DNA from: Devosia limi DSM 17137
GTDB lineage: Bacteria; Pseudomonadota; Alphaproteobacteria; Rhizobiales; Devosiaceae
Assembly: GCF_900128975.1 (NCBI RefSeq)
Contig: NZ_FQVC01000009.1
Coordinates: forward strand, 1-64,000
Direction of reading: 5' to 3'
DNA length: 64,000 bases
Positions 51,944-60,750 of the stretch are shown piece by piece (within the stretch, counting starts at the first letter, position 1; every line of letters begins with the position of its first letter). A program made the position numbers and the translations under genes. The notes below the pieces were generated by a model. That model ran no database searches, was not told the origin of the DNA, and saw only the letters and a program-made list of their open reading frames with translations.

Positions 51944-52278
51944 CAGATGTCTCCCGCAGTTTCAGGCCACCATTTGCCGCCCACCTTAGTCGCATCGACG
52001 ACGTCCTTGCAGACATAATTGTTATCGCGCCTATACAGTACATTGTCGGCGGTAAACCCGCCTTCTCGCCGGATGCTGCTACGGGCGATGCCACTGCGCC
52101 TTTCGCGGAACAAATTTGGCGAAAGGCCGGCATAACTCGGAGCCCGGTCGGACGGTCCATCGGTAACGCCGAATGGGTATTCCTGACCGTCGCACCCCCA
52201 AATGCCGTCCTTCACTAGTCCGGCGAGTTCTATCGCCCAGCCAGGTCCGAGTTCGTCGGTAGCCGCTCGCATGGTCAT
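51943..52278 (-). pseudogene. ccmE: CcmE heme chaperone, N-terminal deletion and lost heme His
   Basis: 111 residues instead of about 150. It keeps the start at the ccmI stop (ATGA) and the OB-fold part IELAGLVKDGIWGCDGQEYP, VTDGPSDRAPSYAGL, SPNLFRE, FTADNVLYRRDNNYV and KWWPE. The membrane anchor and first strands are gone. The heme-binding stretch is usually LAKHDExY; here it is LYRRDNNY, without His. It cannot carry heme in the normal way. Confidence 0.7.
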
Positions 52279-53282
52279 GGGGTTGGTCCATTCAGTTTGA
52301 GGTCGGCTCCTAAAGCGATCCCGTCGAGATCGCCGCGATCGAAGGCGCGCGGATAGGCGCCGACCGCCCGATCATAGGCGACTTGAGCTCGCATCGTATC
52401 GTCCAGCACGAGATAGGCTCGCACCAGTTGTGTCCATTCCTCAATCGTCCCGCCCCGGGCTTCAAGACGCCCGGCAAGGCGTTCGACCATCTGAGGCACC
52501 AGGTCGGCTTCGGCGAGGTTGCGCGCCCTGCTCTCGGGCGCGACACCCTTATTCTGCGCCACCAACAGCCCTTCGCGTACGGCAGCTAACCATGGCTCAT
52601 CGGCCTTGGCCATAGAAAGGAGCGCTTCCCAGGCGGATACGGCCTCATCATAGCGCCGCAAGCGCGTCAATTCTGCAGCAATATAGAGCCGTGACAGCAC
52701 ATGATCCGGATCGCTCGAAGCGGCGCTTTGCAACAGTTCCAGTGGCTCGCCGCTGGCATCGCCATCCATCTGCAGCATTATTGCTTCGGCGAGACGGGTT
52801 TGTGTATCGGCCGTTGGGCCTGCCAAATTGATGATCTGGCGAAAGGCCTGTTCGGCATCTTCATATCGACGGCGTTGCATGTAAACCGGAGCGATCACCG
52901 CCCAGCCGCGCAAATCGTCGGGAGTCTTGGCTAATTGGGCTTCGATCTTGGCGAGTGCATCCTCAAGGTCGATGTTGGCTGTCGCCACATCGGCACGTCC
53001 GGTCAGTGGCTGGCTCGGCATCGCCGGGCTGCCGAGAAATACATAACTGCCCAAGGCAAGCGCCGCCACAATACCGATACAAAGGAGAAGCTGGCCCTTG
53101 CCGAATTGGGGTGCACCGGCAATGGGGCGTTCGGCTTCTGCTTGCTGGCGCAACATCTCACGTGCCAACTCAGCCTTGGCGACCTGCGCCTCGGTCTCTC
53201 CTAGGCGACCCTGGGCCAGATCGGAGTCGATTGCGGCCAGCACTAAACGAAACTGACTGTTAGAGTCGTTCAAATTCCACAT
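52275..53282 (-). CDS. ccmI: CcmI-like protein, N-terminally truncated, TPR domain intact
   Basis: 335 residues from MWNLNDSNSQFRLVLAAIDS. The family starts with a membrane helix before the DxxxYRxQLxEID segment; here only its later part remains (QFRLVLAAIDSDLAQGRL). The second helix (GQLLLCIGIVAALALGSYVF) and the TPR repeats (DDLRGWAVIAPVYMQRRRYE, YDEAVSAWEALL) are complete. CcmI presents apocytochrome c to CcmFH. It could still fold as a TPR protein. Confidence 0.75.
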   Translation of the reverse strand: MWNLNDSNSQFRLVLAAIDSDLAQGRLGETEAQVAKAELAREMLRQQAEAERPIAGAPQFGKGQLLLCIGIVAALALGSYVFLGSPAMPSQPLTGRADVATANIDLEDALAKIEAQLAKTPDDLRGWAVIAPVYMQRRRYEDAEQAFRQIINLAGPTADTQTRLAEAIMLQMDGDASGEPLELLQSAASSDPDHVLSRLYIAAELTRLRRYDEAVSAWEALLSMAKADEPWLAAVREGLLVAQNKGVAPESRARNLAEADLVPQMVERLAGRLEARGGTIEEWTQLVRAYLVLDDTMRAQVAYDRAVGAYPRAFDRGDLDGIALGADLKLNGPTP

Positions 53283-53640
53283 TGTCGCAGTGACCTTGTG
53301 CCCAGCGGCCGCGACAGAGCGGCATTTGTTATGCACCAAAAAATAACTCGAATGCTTGAAACCGACACGCAGCATGATCACCACCTATAAGGCGCATACT
53401 TCGAAAAACTACAAAACACGTCCCCCGGCAGGCGGACAGAACGCCACAGGATCCTGACGGACACACCTTGCCGTCGGTCAGTTGGCTAGGCGCCGCTTCT
53501 CCTCGAAGCACTGCGCGGCTTCCATAGTCACCTCGGAATTTGCGAGAAGACAATCCCTGTCTCTGGCTTCAAAGTCGTCTTATGACTTGTTGCTTATTAC
53601 CGCAGCTTCGACGCGGGTCCCTGGAATCCCGGGTGTTGCG
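53283..53640. other. intergenic stretch upstream of ccmI
   Basis: About 360 bases between the 49-aa gene and ccmI, both on the minus strand. No other gene seen. Confidence 0.35.
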
Positions 53641-53790
53641 CTAGAGGTCTTTCATTAAAACCGCAGAGCCCATCACGAGGATGGAATAAACGTAAAACCC
53701 AACCACTATCACAGCTAGGACGATGCCTAGAATTATTGAACGTCGCGTACGCGATCGCAAATCGGCCGGGTTGAGAGATGGTGCGGTCAT
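53641..53790 (-). CDS. 49-aa single-span membrane protein (copy 2)
   Basis: MTAPSLNPADLRSRTRRSII, helix LGIVLAVIVVGFYVYSILVM, tail GSAVLMKDL. AAGGAG precedes the ATG at 53790. Paralogue of 14471 with the same length; the 21-bp motif lies 48 bases upstream, as in copy 1. It is upstream of the ccm genes on the same strand. Confidence 0.7.
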   Translation of the reverse strand: MTAPSLNPADLRSRTRRSIILGIVLAVIVVGFYVYSILVMGSAVLMKDL

Positions 53791-53838
53791 CGATACTCCT
53801 TCGGTTCTATACAGCCATAGACCGTCCCGCCGCCCACT

Positions 53839-53859
53839 GCACTGCGACATCGATGCGTA
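53839..53859 (-). promoter_or_regulatory. 21-bp repeated motif, copy 3
   Basis: Reverse complement of the motif with one change (ACGCATCGATGTCGCAG). It lies 48 bases before the start of the 49-aa protein (minus strand). Confidence 0.65.
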
Positions 53860-54182
53860 TCCTGGCGGTCCGACTCGGTTTTGCTGTTGCACAATCACTT
53901 CCGTTTGAGCCCCGGCGGGCACTCTAAATTGCGTTCTCCAGCAGCTAGAGGAACAAGGCTATCGGAGCTTGGAACACTCCGAGAAACCATCAGATTCATG
54001 GGGATTGTGCCTGCCCGGACACTGTGTCACGTGCAATGACGCTGTCTCTTCCTTCGCTTTGCTGCATGCAATGAGTCGATCAGTTCGGCTCAATATAGTC
54101 GATTCGAAACCCTGCGGTTCCCACCCTGATTGGCGTGGACCACATTGGAATGTCGGACCGCAGGTGGACCTAGCCAGCAGAG
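53860..54182. other. intergenic stretch
   Basis: No supported gene between the 49-aa gene promoter and the vWA gene. Sequence near 54150-54182 resembles that beside the decayed vWA copy at 17700. Confidence 0.35.
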
Positions 54183-54932
54183 CTAGGACCTGAGCCATTC
54201 CAACAATTCGGGGCGGAGCAATTGCGCATTCAGTTCCTCATCGGAGAGCTCGACAAAGCCGTCGAGGTCACGGACGATCACGACGCCTGTGTTCTTGAAC
54301 CGCGCCGCGATCGTCCTGAGGAACGTGAAATCGACGTCGTGTTCGCAGGCACCCATAAACAGGAAATAGACTTGGTCGCCGCGCCGCTCCGACGCCTCGA
54401 GCACGCTGATCGTTCTGGCGTGGTCGGCGGGGTCATTTTCGCCATCTGTCACGAAGACCACTACTGAACGTTTCTGAGCGGCAACCGGGGCGTCCCTTTG
54501 CACGCCAAAGAACCGGCTGAGCAGCCCCCCAAGGTTCTCTTCCGCCGGTAGCCAGCCGAAGTGCCGGAGATTGCGCTCCAGCACATAGCTATAGGTGGTC
54601 CCGCCTTTCCAGCCTGGCACTTTGTCGATCACCTTCCGGAGAATGTAATCATCGGAATCTTCCGGCGTCACCGTTCCGACGTGATGGACGGACCCTCTGT
54701 CATTGCTAAAGGTGAAAACGTCCATCTTGCCGTCCGGGTCCAGCACCATGCCGTAGGGGACCAGTCGCGCGATGAGCTTGCTGGTCGTGCCCTCTTCGTG
54801 CTCATGCTCGAATGACCCCGACACATCCATGTCGAAGATCAGCTCGGCCTTGATGTCTGCTGCGACGCCCGCCTTGTCGAGCGAGAGGCGCAGCTTGTCC
54901 GCGGACTTTTGCAGGTTGAGTTGCAGGGTCAT
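54183..54932 (-). CDS. vWA (TerF-like) domain protein
   Basis: 249 residues from MTLQLNLQKSADKLRLSLDK. After a TerD-like short N-terminus, the vWA domain carries the MIDAS motif as ELIFDMDVSGSFEHEHEEGT (D-x-S-x-S-like, with D instead of the first S) and VVVFVTDGENDPADHARTIS. TerF-like proteins accompany tellurite resistance operons. Last gene of TelA-TerD-X-vWA, 13 bases after X. A decayed copy is at 17715. Confidence 0.82.
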   Translation of the reverse strand: MTLQLNLQKSADKLRLSLDKAGVAADIKAELIFDMDVSGSFEHEHEEGTTSKLIARLVPYGMVLDPDGKMDVFTFSNDRGSVHHVGTVTPEDSDDYILRKVIDKVPGWKGGTTYSYVLERNLRHFGWLPAEENLGGLLSRFFGVQRDAPVAAQKRSVVVFVTDGENDPADHARTISVLEASERRGDQVYFLFMGACEHDVDFTFLRTIAARFKNTGVVIVRDLDGFVELSDEELNAQLLRPELLEWLRS

Positions 54933-54945
54933 ATCGGTTCGATCC

Positions 54946-56031
54946 TCATACTTTGAGTTGTTGTACGATATTGCTAAGCTCGTAGGCGAGTTCACCAGCT
55001 TCAGTGGGTGTAGGCTTGTGGCGACCGCGTAGGACCGTGGTCATAGCCGCGAGACCGCCGAGCCAACCCGGCACCGTCACCAACGCGACATTCTGGATGG
55101 CAGCGATCAGGCTCAGAGGCTGTTCGATCTGTACTACCCGCAGCGAGGAGCTGCCGCGAATTTGGGCCACGGTCTGAGTCAGGCTCATGCTGCGCTCCAG
55201 GAAGCGCCGCGAGAGGTCCTGCCGCCTCTCCGAAAAACGCGTGGATAGATACTCCGCCGCCAGGGCAGCGGCCTCGACCTCGAGCCCCATGTCGTCGACC
55301 CGCCTTGAGTGCCGCTCAAGGGTTTCCTTCAGGGCAAGCAGCGGCTCGAGCGACGAGCCCATGAGCCTGACCAACTGGTCCAGTTCAACGCGGGCGCTCT
55401 CGAGTTCATCCGGCGTGTCGATCCTGCTGTTCAGTCTCTTGAGGTATTGGCGAAGCGCTCCGGCGCCTGCAGGGACATCGGCGGCGGCCTGAATGTCGAT
55501 CGAAGTCAGGATGGCAGTCATCCTGTTTATATAGCCTGTGGCTTTGACCAGTAGGTCGTCGTGCGAGAGTTCTAAGGTCCGCGAAACGAGATCGCTGTAT
55601 TGCCGCTGAAGCTGATGCCCCCACAGTACCGCCGTACGATCGGTAGCGGCGTCAAGTACAAAAGTCTCCAGAATGCGAATAGCCCGCCTCACGACATCTG
55701 GGCTAGCAAGGGGGGCGATTTTCTTCAGGTGGGCCGGTCCGACCTCTATTCGCTTCCGTTCAATCCCCGGCAGAGCCGTTGGTTTCAGAGTGCTTGGTGT
55801 GGACTTATGCCGGTCATTCTCCTGTCGGATTTTCCGCGTCGCGGGATCAATCGGTGGCATTTGCGCAGCCGTTGATCTCTGATCCGCCTCCTCGGATCGC
55901 TCCATGACACTATCGGACGTCTTCGTCTTTGCGGGTGGCTTGATCACCGTTGGCCGAAGCCTTGCGGCCGCGTTCTCTGGACCGGGTTCCAGAGACGTAT
56001 CGGGTTTGTCCACGGGCACCTTCGCCCTCAC
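54946..56031 (-). CDS. coiled-coil protein of a Ter-type operon, unknown function
   Basis: 361 residues from GTG overlapping the terD stop (GTGA at 56028-56031). The first about 110 residues are Pro/Lys/Ser-rich and probably disordered. The rest is helical (IRILETFVLDAATDRTAVLW, RVELDQLVRLMGSSLEPLLA, RRVDDMGLEVEAAALAAEYL), with a possible hydrophobic hairpin (IAAIQNVALVTVPGWLGGLA). I do not recognise a named family. The position between TerD and vWA suggests a bridge within a Ter complex. Confidence 0.7.
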   Translation of the reverse strand: MRAKVPVDKPDTSLEPGPENAAARLRPTVIKPPAKTKTSDSVMERSEEADQRSTAAQMPPIDPATRKIRQENDRHKSTPSTLKPTALPGIERKRIEVGPAHLKKIAPLASPDVVRRAIRILETFVLDAATDRTAVLWGHQLQRQYSDLVSRTLELSHDDLLVKATGYINRMTAILTSIDIQAAADVPAGAGALRQYLKRLNSRIDTPDELESARVELDQLVRLMGSSLEPLLALKETLERHSRRVDDMGLEVEAAALAAEYLSTRFSERRQDLSRRFLERSMSLTQTVAQIRGSSSLRVVQIEQPLSLIAAIQNVALVTVPGWLGGLAAMTTVLRGRHKPTPTEAGELAYELSNIVQQLKV

Positions 56032-56681
56032 GAAAAATGGGTGAGGACGTCGTTGAAATCCCCGTTGAACCCGCTTCCGACCGCGGCGTATTCCCATCCG
56101 TTATCGCCGAGCAGCAGGCTGCCGAACTGGACCACGTTGAATTCCTTGAATTCCTCGGAGAGCCGGTAAGCACCCAGTTCCTTGCCGGTATCGTCGAGAA
56201 GCGTGATCGTGCAGACGTCGATATCCCCGAATGCCGCTTCGTCCTCCTCCTCCTCACCCGCTTCATGACCGGCCCCGTGCTCGGCTTCATGGACCGTGAC
56301 GAGGATCGGGATTTCGTTCACTCCCACGGGCAATTTTGAGCCGTCAATCACGATGGTTTCGGTGTTGTTCTGCACGCGCTTGTCGCCGCTATGGGAAAGA
56401 CCGCCACTCGGCGTCTGGAAAGACCCGTCGCGGTCGCTGGGCAAGGCACCACCACTTGGGTTCATCAGCTTGGTGTTGTAAGTCGAGAGCACACTGGCCA
56501 GTTCAGTGACCTTGGCGCCGTTACCGTCATTGCGGGCCTCGAGCGCGTGGACATCGACATCGTCGCGGTGATTGGCGTTACATTGCCACTCGATCCGGGC
56601 GGTGAACTGCGCGCCCTTGTTCAAGGACAGCTTGAGCTTCGGAGCCTGCACCCCAGGTTTCTCGAGGGAAAGTGTCAGCAT
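56028..56681 (-). CDS. terD: TerD-family stress protein
   Basis: 217 residues. TerD fold: LSLNKGAQFTARIEWQCNAN, DVDVHALEARNDGNG, DGSKLPVGVNEIPILVTVHE, FGDIDVCTITLLDDTGKELG, FKEFNVVQFGSLLLGDNGWE. TerD domains bind Ca(II). The acidic insertion GHEAGEEEEDEA is unusual and could change Ca binding. It lies between TelA and the coiled-coil gene. Confidence 0.9.
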   Translation of the reverse strand: MLTLSLEKPGVQAPKLKLSLNKGAQFTARIEWQCNANHRDDVDVHALEARNDGNGAKVTELASVLSTYNTKLMNPSGGALPSDRDGSFQTPSGGLSHSGDKRVQNNTETIVIDGSKLPVGVNEIPILVTVHEAEHGAGHEAGEEEEDEAAFGDIDVCTITLLDDTGKELGAYRLSEEFKEFNVVQFGSLLLGDNGWEYAAVGSGFNGDFNDVLTHFS

Positions 56682-56741
56682 GGATATATCCTCAGTGATT
56701 GACGGACTCGATGCGCAGCGTATGGGAGGCCCTGTTGCGTT

Positions 56742-57920
56742 CTATCTCGATGCCAGAGCAGCGAGGTCCTGCCGGGCGACCGCGAACTTCTGTCGCGCTT
56801 GCTCGAATTTTTCCTCTGTGCTTTTCCGGGCCGCGTCGACCAAGACATGGATCTCGTTGGTCGTGGCGATGATTTGCTCGATCTGCTGCGCCTGGGCAAG
56901 GCGGTTGTCACCAGGCGTCAGCGCCGCGGTCACGGCGACATCCTTGAGCGCGCGACCACGAATATCAGTTAGCTGCTTGTCGAGTTTGGCTTGGCGGCTG
57001 GCCAACTGCTGGACGCTTTTCACGGCAAAGGCACCATGGATCGACAGCAGCGTCATCTTGATCGACGCGAACCGGGAGGCAACAGTGGTCGCGGTCTCCT
57101 GCAGCGTAGCTACGCCGGCCTGCTCGATCTGCTGGATGACCATCTGGTCGGCCGGCAGGCGCGTATAGGTTCCCTCTAGCGCCAGTGCCCGGCTTTCGAG
57201 CAGCCGCAGTTTATCACGCAATTCCGCTATCCTGCCTAGCGCCACCACATCGGCAGGGTTGAGTTTGCCTTCTTCCTCAGCGACGTAACCTCGGGCCTCT
57301 TCCAGCAAGGCGCGGGACACGGCGGCGGCGACTGTGAAATCGCTGAAATGGGTGGCGTAGCTCTTCTTGAGTACATCGAGCTGCTGCAACTCGGAGAACA
57401 ACCGTTGCATTTCCCCGGACAGTTCGCCTTCCAGCTTGGTCAACTCGTCTGCGAGGGTCCGAGTCCTGCCCGAGATCAGGTCACCGATCTCAGCCATCAA
57501 ATCCGATACCAGCTCGTCGGGGCGTTTGCCACGTAGCTTACCCATCAGCGAGCCCAAGATGCCGGGGTTCTCGCCATTCTGGATCTTGTCGAGAATCTCC
57601 GGTAGTTTGGCGTCCTCCACGCCCTGCTCAAGTCGGCCAAATAGCGCGAAAACGGAAGACGCGGTCTTCTTGTCCAGCCGCGCCAGAAACCCGTCGAGCG
57701 TCCGCTGCAAAGCCTGCTCGGCGTCCAAACCGATCTTGATGACGTCGCCCGACGGCATCTCCACGAAATCGAGCGCCGACAGCGCGTCCTGCGCGGCAGG
57801 CAGTTGGTCCGGCCTGAGAACGACCGCGCCAGTATCCATCTGCACCGTAGGCAACGGCGGCGCCTTGGGCTGTTCTTTCACCATGGCTCGCGGAAGAGAT
57901 CCTATTGTCGTCGGCTTCAT
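56742..57920 (-). CDS. telA: toxic-anion resistance protein TelA/KlaA family
   Basis: 392 residues, mostly helical: VFALFGRLEQGVEDAKLPEI, GRTRTLADELTKLEGELSGE, AELRDKLRLLESRALALEGT, MVIQQIEQAGVATLQETATT, STEEKFEQARQKFAVARQDL. This matches the TelA family linked to tellurite, lantibiotic and membrane-stress tolerance. First gene of a four-gene operon. It has no membrane segment; role inferred from family. Confidence 0.85.
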   Translation of the reverse strand: MKPTTIGSLPRAMVKEQPKAPPLPTVQMDTGAVVLRPDQLPAAQDALSALDFVEMPSGDVIKIGLDAEQALQRTLDGFLARLDKKTASSVFALFGRLEQGVEDAKLPEILDKIQNGENPGILGSLMGKLRGKRPDELVSDLMAEIGDLISGRTRTLADELTKLEGELSGEMQRLFSELQQLDVLKKSYATHFSDFTVAAAVSRALLEEARGYVAEEEGKLNPADVVALGRIAELRDKLRLLESRALALEGTYTRLPADQMVIQQIEQAGVATLQETATTVASRFASIKMTLLSIHGAFAVKSVQQLASRQAKLDKQLTDIRGRALKDVAVTAALTPGDNRLAQAQQIEQIIATTNEIHVLVDAARKSTEEKFEQARQKFAVARQDLAALASR

Positions 57921-58418
57921 GGGTCCGTTCCTTTGCCGCTCTGCAACGTGTTTAGTGGCATCACGTAGTTATTCGCCCGTCGTGATACTAGTTGGAATCA
58001 AATTTGGCCGACACGATGTCCATCGCGGTTCACGACGACGAGCCCGAATTCGTCGCGGGGCGGAAAAGACCGTCCTGAGGCGAGCGGGACAATCATGCCA
58101 ACCTCGCCTGCAGAATGGAAATTCAAGTGTTCTCAAGGCGCGAAGCGGGCCCTCCCCCGTCCCTGCATCCGCAAGCCGACGGAGTTTACGGATCGGCGGG
58201 CTTGTCGCTGCTGGCGGCGCAGGGTCACGATGTGGAATCGATGCCCGACCATGGGGCAACTAGGGCAGTTGATTCCTATGCAGCTCGGTCCGCCACGGTA
58301 GCGCCCACGTCTCTATTCTCGCCGGCGGTGCTCGGCGGGTTCCTAATCGGCGTAAGTTTTCTGTAGTTGATCGCTGCAATCACCAAAATTCAGCTGGCGG
58401 TCACTACGGTTGCGGGCC
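57921..58418. other. intergenic stretch, possible decayed toxin fragment
   Basis: It carries the telA promoter side. A plus-strand frame (58115-58366) includes LSLLAAQGHDVESMPDHGAT, reminiscent of DUF5615-type (PIN-like) toxins, but no catalytic Asp residues follow. Not called as a gene. Confidence 0.3.
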
Positions 58419-58498
58419 TGATGTCGCACCCACTCCAATGTTACTGCAAACCTCTTGACCCTAAAGTTCGTGCAGGCCTTATGACACGTTGATGTCGC
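58419..58498 (+). promoter_or_regulatory. two half-sites of the 21-bp motif before the PCu(A)C operon
   Basis: TGATGTCGCA (58419-58428) and TTGATGTCGC (58489-58498) repeat the core of the 21-bp motif (TGATGTCGCA in copy 4). The second ends 86 bases before the PCu(A)C ATG. Degenerate; regulatory role inferred. Confidence 0.4.
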
Positions 58499-58584
58499 CC
58501 CAAAAAGCCCTACACCGAAGCAGCACAGCGCACTTGGATCATGCCGCTACGGTCGACGGCCAAACACAGGCTAGCGAGAACGCC

Positions 58585-59049
58585 ATGAGACTGATAATCG
58601 CAATAATGGGAGTGCTGCTGACGCTATCTCCGTCCTTCGCGCATGACTTCGTCATCGGTGACCTGACGCTGAAACATCCCATGATCAAGGAGGCGCCGCC
58701 ACGCGCGCCCGTCGTCGGCGGCTATGTGACGATCGTCAATACCGGCGCCGCAGACGACACACTTGTCGGCATCGAAAGCGATGCAGCCGCCAAGGTGGAA
58801 CTGCACCAGTCGACGGTGACTGACGGTATCGCACGCATGGAGCCAATGAAGAACGGGTTTCTCGTTCCCGCCGGGGCAACCGTATCACTTGGCGAGAACG
58901 GCACGCATGCCATGTTCATCGACCCGGTCGATCGGCTGGTAGAGGGCAACGAAGTTTCGGCCACGCTGGTGTTCGAGCGCGCAGGCAGGGTCGAGGTGGT
59001 CTTCAACGTCGAGAAAATGCCCGCTGGAGAGCAAATGAATGGCCACTGA
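58585..59049 (+). CDS. periplasmic PCu(A)C copper chaperone
   Basis: 154 residues from MRLIIAIMGVLLTLSPSFAH, a signal peptide. Copper ligands of the H-Mx-H-M set: VELHQSTV, RMEPMKNG, THAMFIDP, plus YVTIVNTGAADDTLVG. PCu(A)C delivers Cu(I) to the CuA/CuB sites of cytochrome oxidase with Sco. The start was chosen at the signal peptide; a longer frame upstream has no ribosome site. It overlaps sco by 11 bases. Confidence 0.9.
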   Translation: MRLIIAIMGVLLTLSPSFAHDFVIGDLTLKHPMIKEAPPRAPVVGGYVTIVNTGAADDTLVGIESDAAAKVELHQSTVTDGIARMEPMKNGFLVPAGATVSLGENGTHAMFIDPVDRLVEGNEVSATLVFERAGRVEVVFNVEKMPAGEQMNGH

Positions 59050-59659
59050 GTGGAAGAATTGGTCGCGACGCATCCGTATGGCCGGATGGGCGGCGGTAGC
59101 GTTTGTCGTTGTGGCGGTCGGAGTCGGCTGGGCGGTCACCAACTTTGGACCGCAATCCAGGAGCAACGAGCCCAAACCCTATGCAGCGGCATTTTCCCTA
59201 GTTGACCAGGACGGCAAGCCGGTAACGCAAGCCGACTTCCTTGGAAAGCCGTCGGCGTGGTTCTTTGGGTTCACCAACTGCCCCGACGTTTGCCCGACGG
59301 CACTGGCAGAAATGTCGGCCATTCTTGAAAGTCTGGGTGACGATGCGCAGAAGCTGCAAGTCGTTTTCGTCAGCGTCGACCCGGAGCGGGATACGCCCGA
59401 AATCCTGAAGGATTATGCGGGCTATTTCGATCCTCGAATTGTCGCTTTGACGGGCTCGCAGGAAAACATCAGCAGCATGACCAAGGCGCGGTATATCTAC
59501 TCGGAAAAAATCCCCCTCGAAGGCGGAAATTATACCATGCAGCATAGCGCTGGCGTGCAGTTGGTTGCGCCTGATGGCGGGTTTTGGGGCACCCTCGACA
59601 GCGAAGAGAATTTTGACATTCGTCTCGGCAAGGTCCGCCGGCTTATTCAGGGGGCATGA
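59039..59659 (+). CDS. senC: Sco1/SenC copper-insertion protein
   Basis: 206 residues. Membrane anchor (WAAVAFVVVAVGVGWAVTNF), thioredoxin-like domain with GFTNCPDVCPTALAEMSAIL (CxxxC copper site) and the distal His in NYTMQHSAGVQLVA. Helps load CuA of cytochrome oxidase. Second gene of the PCu(A)C operon. Complete. Confidence 0.93.
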   Translation: MATEWKNWSRRIRMAGWAAVAFVVVAVGVGWAVTNFGPQSRSNEPKPYAAAFSLVDQDGKPVTQADFLGKPSAWFFGFTNCPDVCPTALAEMSAILESLGDDAQKLQVVFVSVDPERDTPEILKDYAGYFDPRIVALTGSQENISSMTKARYIYSEKIPLEGGNYTMQHSAGVQLVAPDGGFWGTLDSEENFDIRLGKVRRLIQGA

Positions 59660-60078
59660 TGGCTCGTTCCGGCTGGAATTTTCTGTTTGCGGCATGGATG
59701 GTTGCGCTGGGGGCCACGCTCGGCGCCCTCTTCATCGGCGAAATCATGGGGCAGATGCCCTGCACGACGTGCTGGTATCAGCGCATTTTTATGTTTCCCC
59801 TCATCGTGCTGCTGGGAATCGCCGCCTACCGCAAGGACCTAACGGTCTGGGTTTATGCCCTGCCCTTGGTCCTGATCGGGCTGCTCGTGGCAATTTATCA
59901 TAGTCTGCTCTATACCGGCGTCATTCCCGAGCCCATTGAGTTGTGCGGAGCGGGGCCATCCTGCTCGGGCGACACGATGCTTCTGTTGGGCGCCGTGCCC
60001 ATTCCATTTCTTTCGCTCGTAGCGTTCTCTCTGATCTCCATCTTGCTTGTTCTAGTTGCTCGGAGTCCATCCAAATGA
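59656..60078 (+). CDS. DsbB/BdbC-family disulfide oxidoreductase
   Basis: 140 residues, four helices. First Cys pair in QMPCTTCWYQRIFMF (CxxC of DsbB), second in IELCGAGPSCSGD. Reoxidises a DsbA partner using quinone. It overlaps sco and the next DsbA-like gene (ATGA). Confidence 0.88.
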   Translation: MMARSGWNFLFAAWMVALGATLGALFIGEIMGQMPCTTCWYQRIFMFPLIVLLGIAAYRKDLTVWVYALPLVLIGLLVAIYHSLLYTGVIPEPIELCGAGPSCSGDTMLLLGAVPIPFLSLVAFSLISILLVLVARSPSK

Positions 60079-60731
60079 ACCCTCGTCGCCTTGTGTTGGC
60101 GGCAGCAATCGCTGCTGTGGCCGCCTTCGGTGTTGGCGCCTGGATTTACACCAGACCTGTTCCAATTACCGCAGCGGCGGCTGTGTCGGACCTGGAGGCC
60201 GGGGGGTTCGTGCGCCCGCACTCCGTAGTTCTCGGCAAGGTCGATGCCCCCGTTACAATAACTGAGTTTTTCGACCCTAGCTGTGAGGCTTGTCGAGCTT
60301 TTTATCCGTACGTGACACAGATCATGGAGCGCTATCCCGACGACGTCAGGCTGGTCCTGCGCTATGCGGCATTCCACGCCGGGTCGGATGAGGCGGTCAA
60401 GATCCTTGAGGCCGCCCGGCTGCAGGACAAGTTTGTGCCTGTGCTGGAAGCGTTACTGGCCCGCCAGCCGGAATGGGCCGTCCATGACGGACCGAACCTG
60501 GACATCGCTTGGGAAGTCGCCGGGACGGCCGGTCTCAACCTAGCCAAGGCGCGAGAAGACGTGAAGCGGCCGGGAATGATCGGTGTCCTCAATGCCGACA
60601 GGGCGGACATTGAAACTTTGGGGGTCACGCAAACCCCGACCTTCTTTGTCAACGGCAAGCCCTTGTCGGACACAAGCCCGCAACAGTTGGCGGACACTGT
60701 TGCCCGCGAAGTCCAGAGCATAACGCAATGA
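60075..60731 (+). CDS. DsbA/BdbD-like thiol oxidoreductase
   Basis: 218 residues from ATG at the DsbB stop. Anchor LVLAAAIAAVAAFGVGAWIY. Thioredoxin fold: TITEFFDPSCEACRAFYPYV (CEAC) and VTQTPTFFVNGKPL (cis-Pro). Partner of the preceding DsbB; may oxidise or prepare copper-site cysteines of Sco or CoxB. Confidence 0.9.
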   Translation: MNPRRLVLAAAIAAVAAFGVGAWIYTRPVPITAAAAVSDLEAGGFVRPHSVVLGKVDAPVTITEFFDPSCEACRAFYPYVTQIMERYPDDVRLVLRYAAFHAGSDEAVKILEAARLQDKFVPVLEALLARQPEWAVHDGPNLDIAWEVAGTAGLNLAKAREDVKRPGMIGVLNADRADIETLGVTQTPTFFVNGKPLSDTSPQQLADTVAREVQSITQ

Positions 60732-60750
60732 CCGGCTTGCAGTTCGTGTC

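Noticed and set aside
58115..58366. Frame with LLAAQGHDVESMPDHG resembling DUF5615 toxins
   Set aside because: Only one short segment matches and the catalytic Asp residues are missing.
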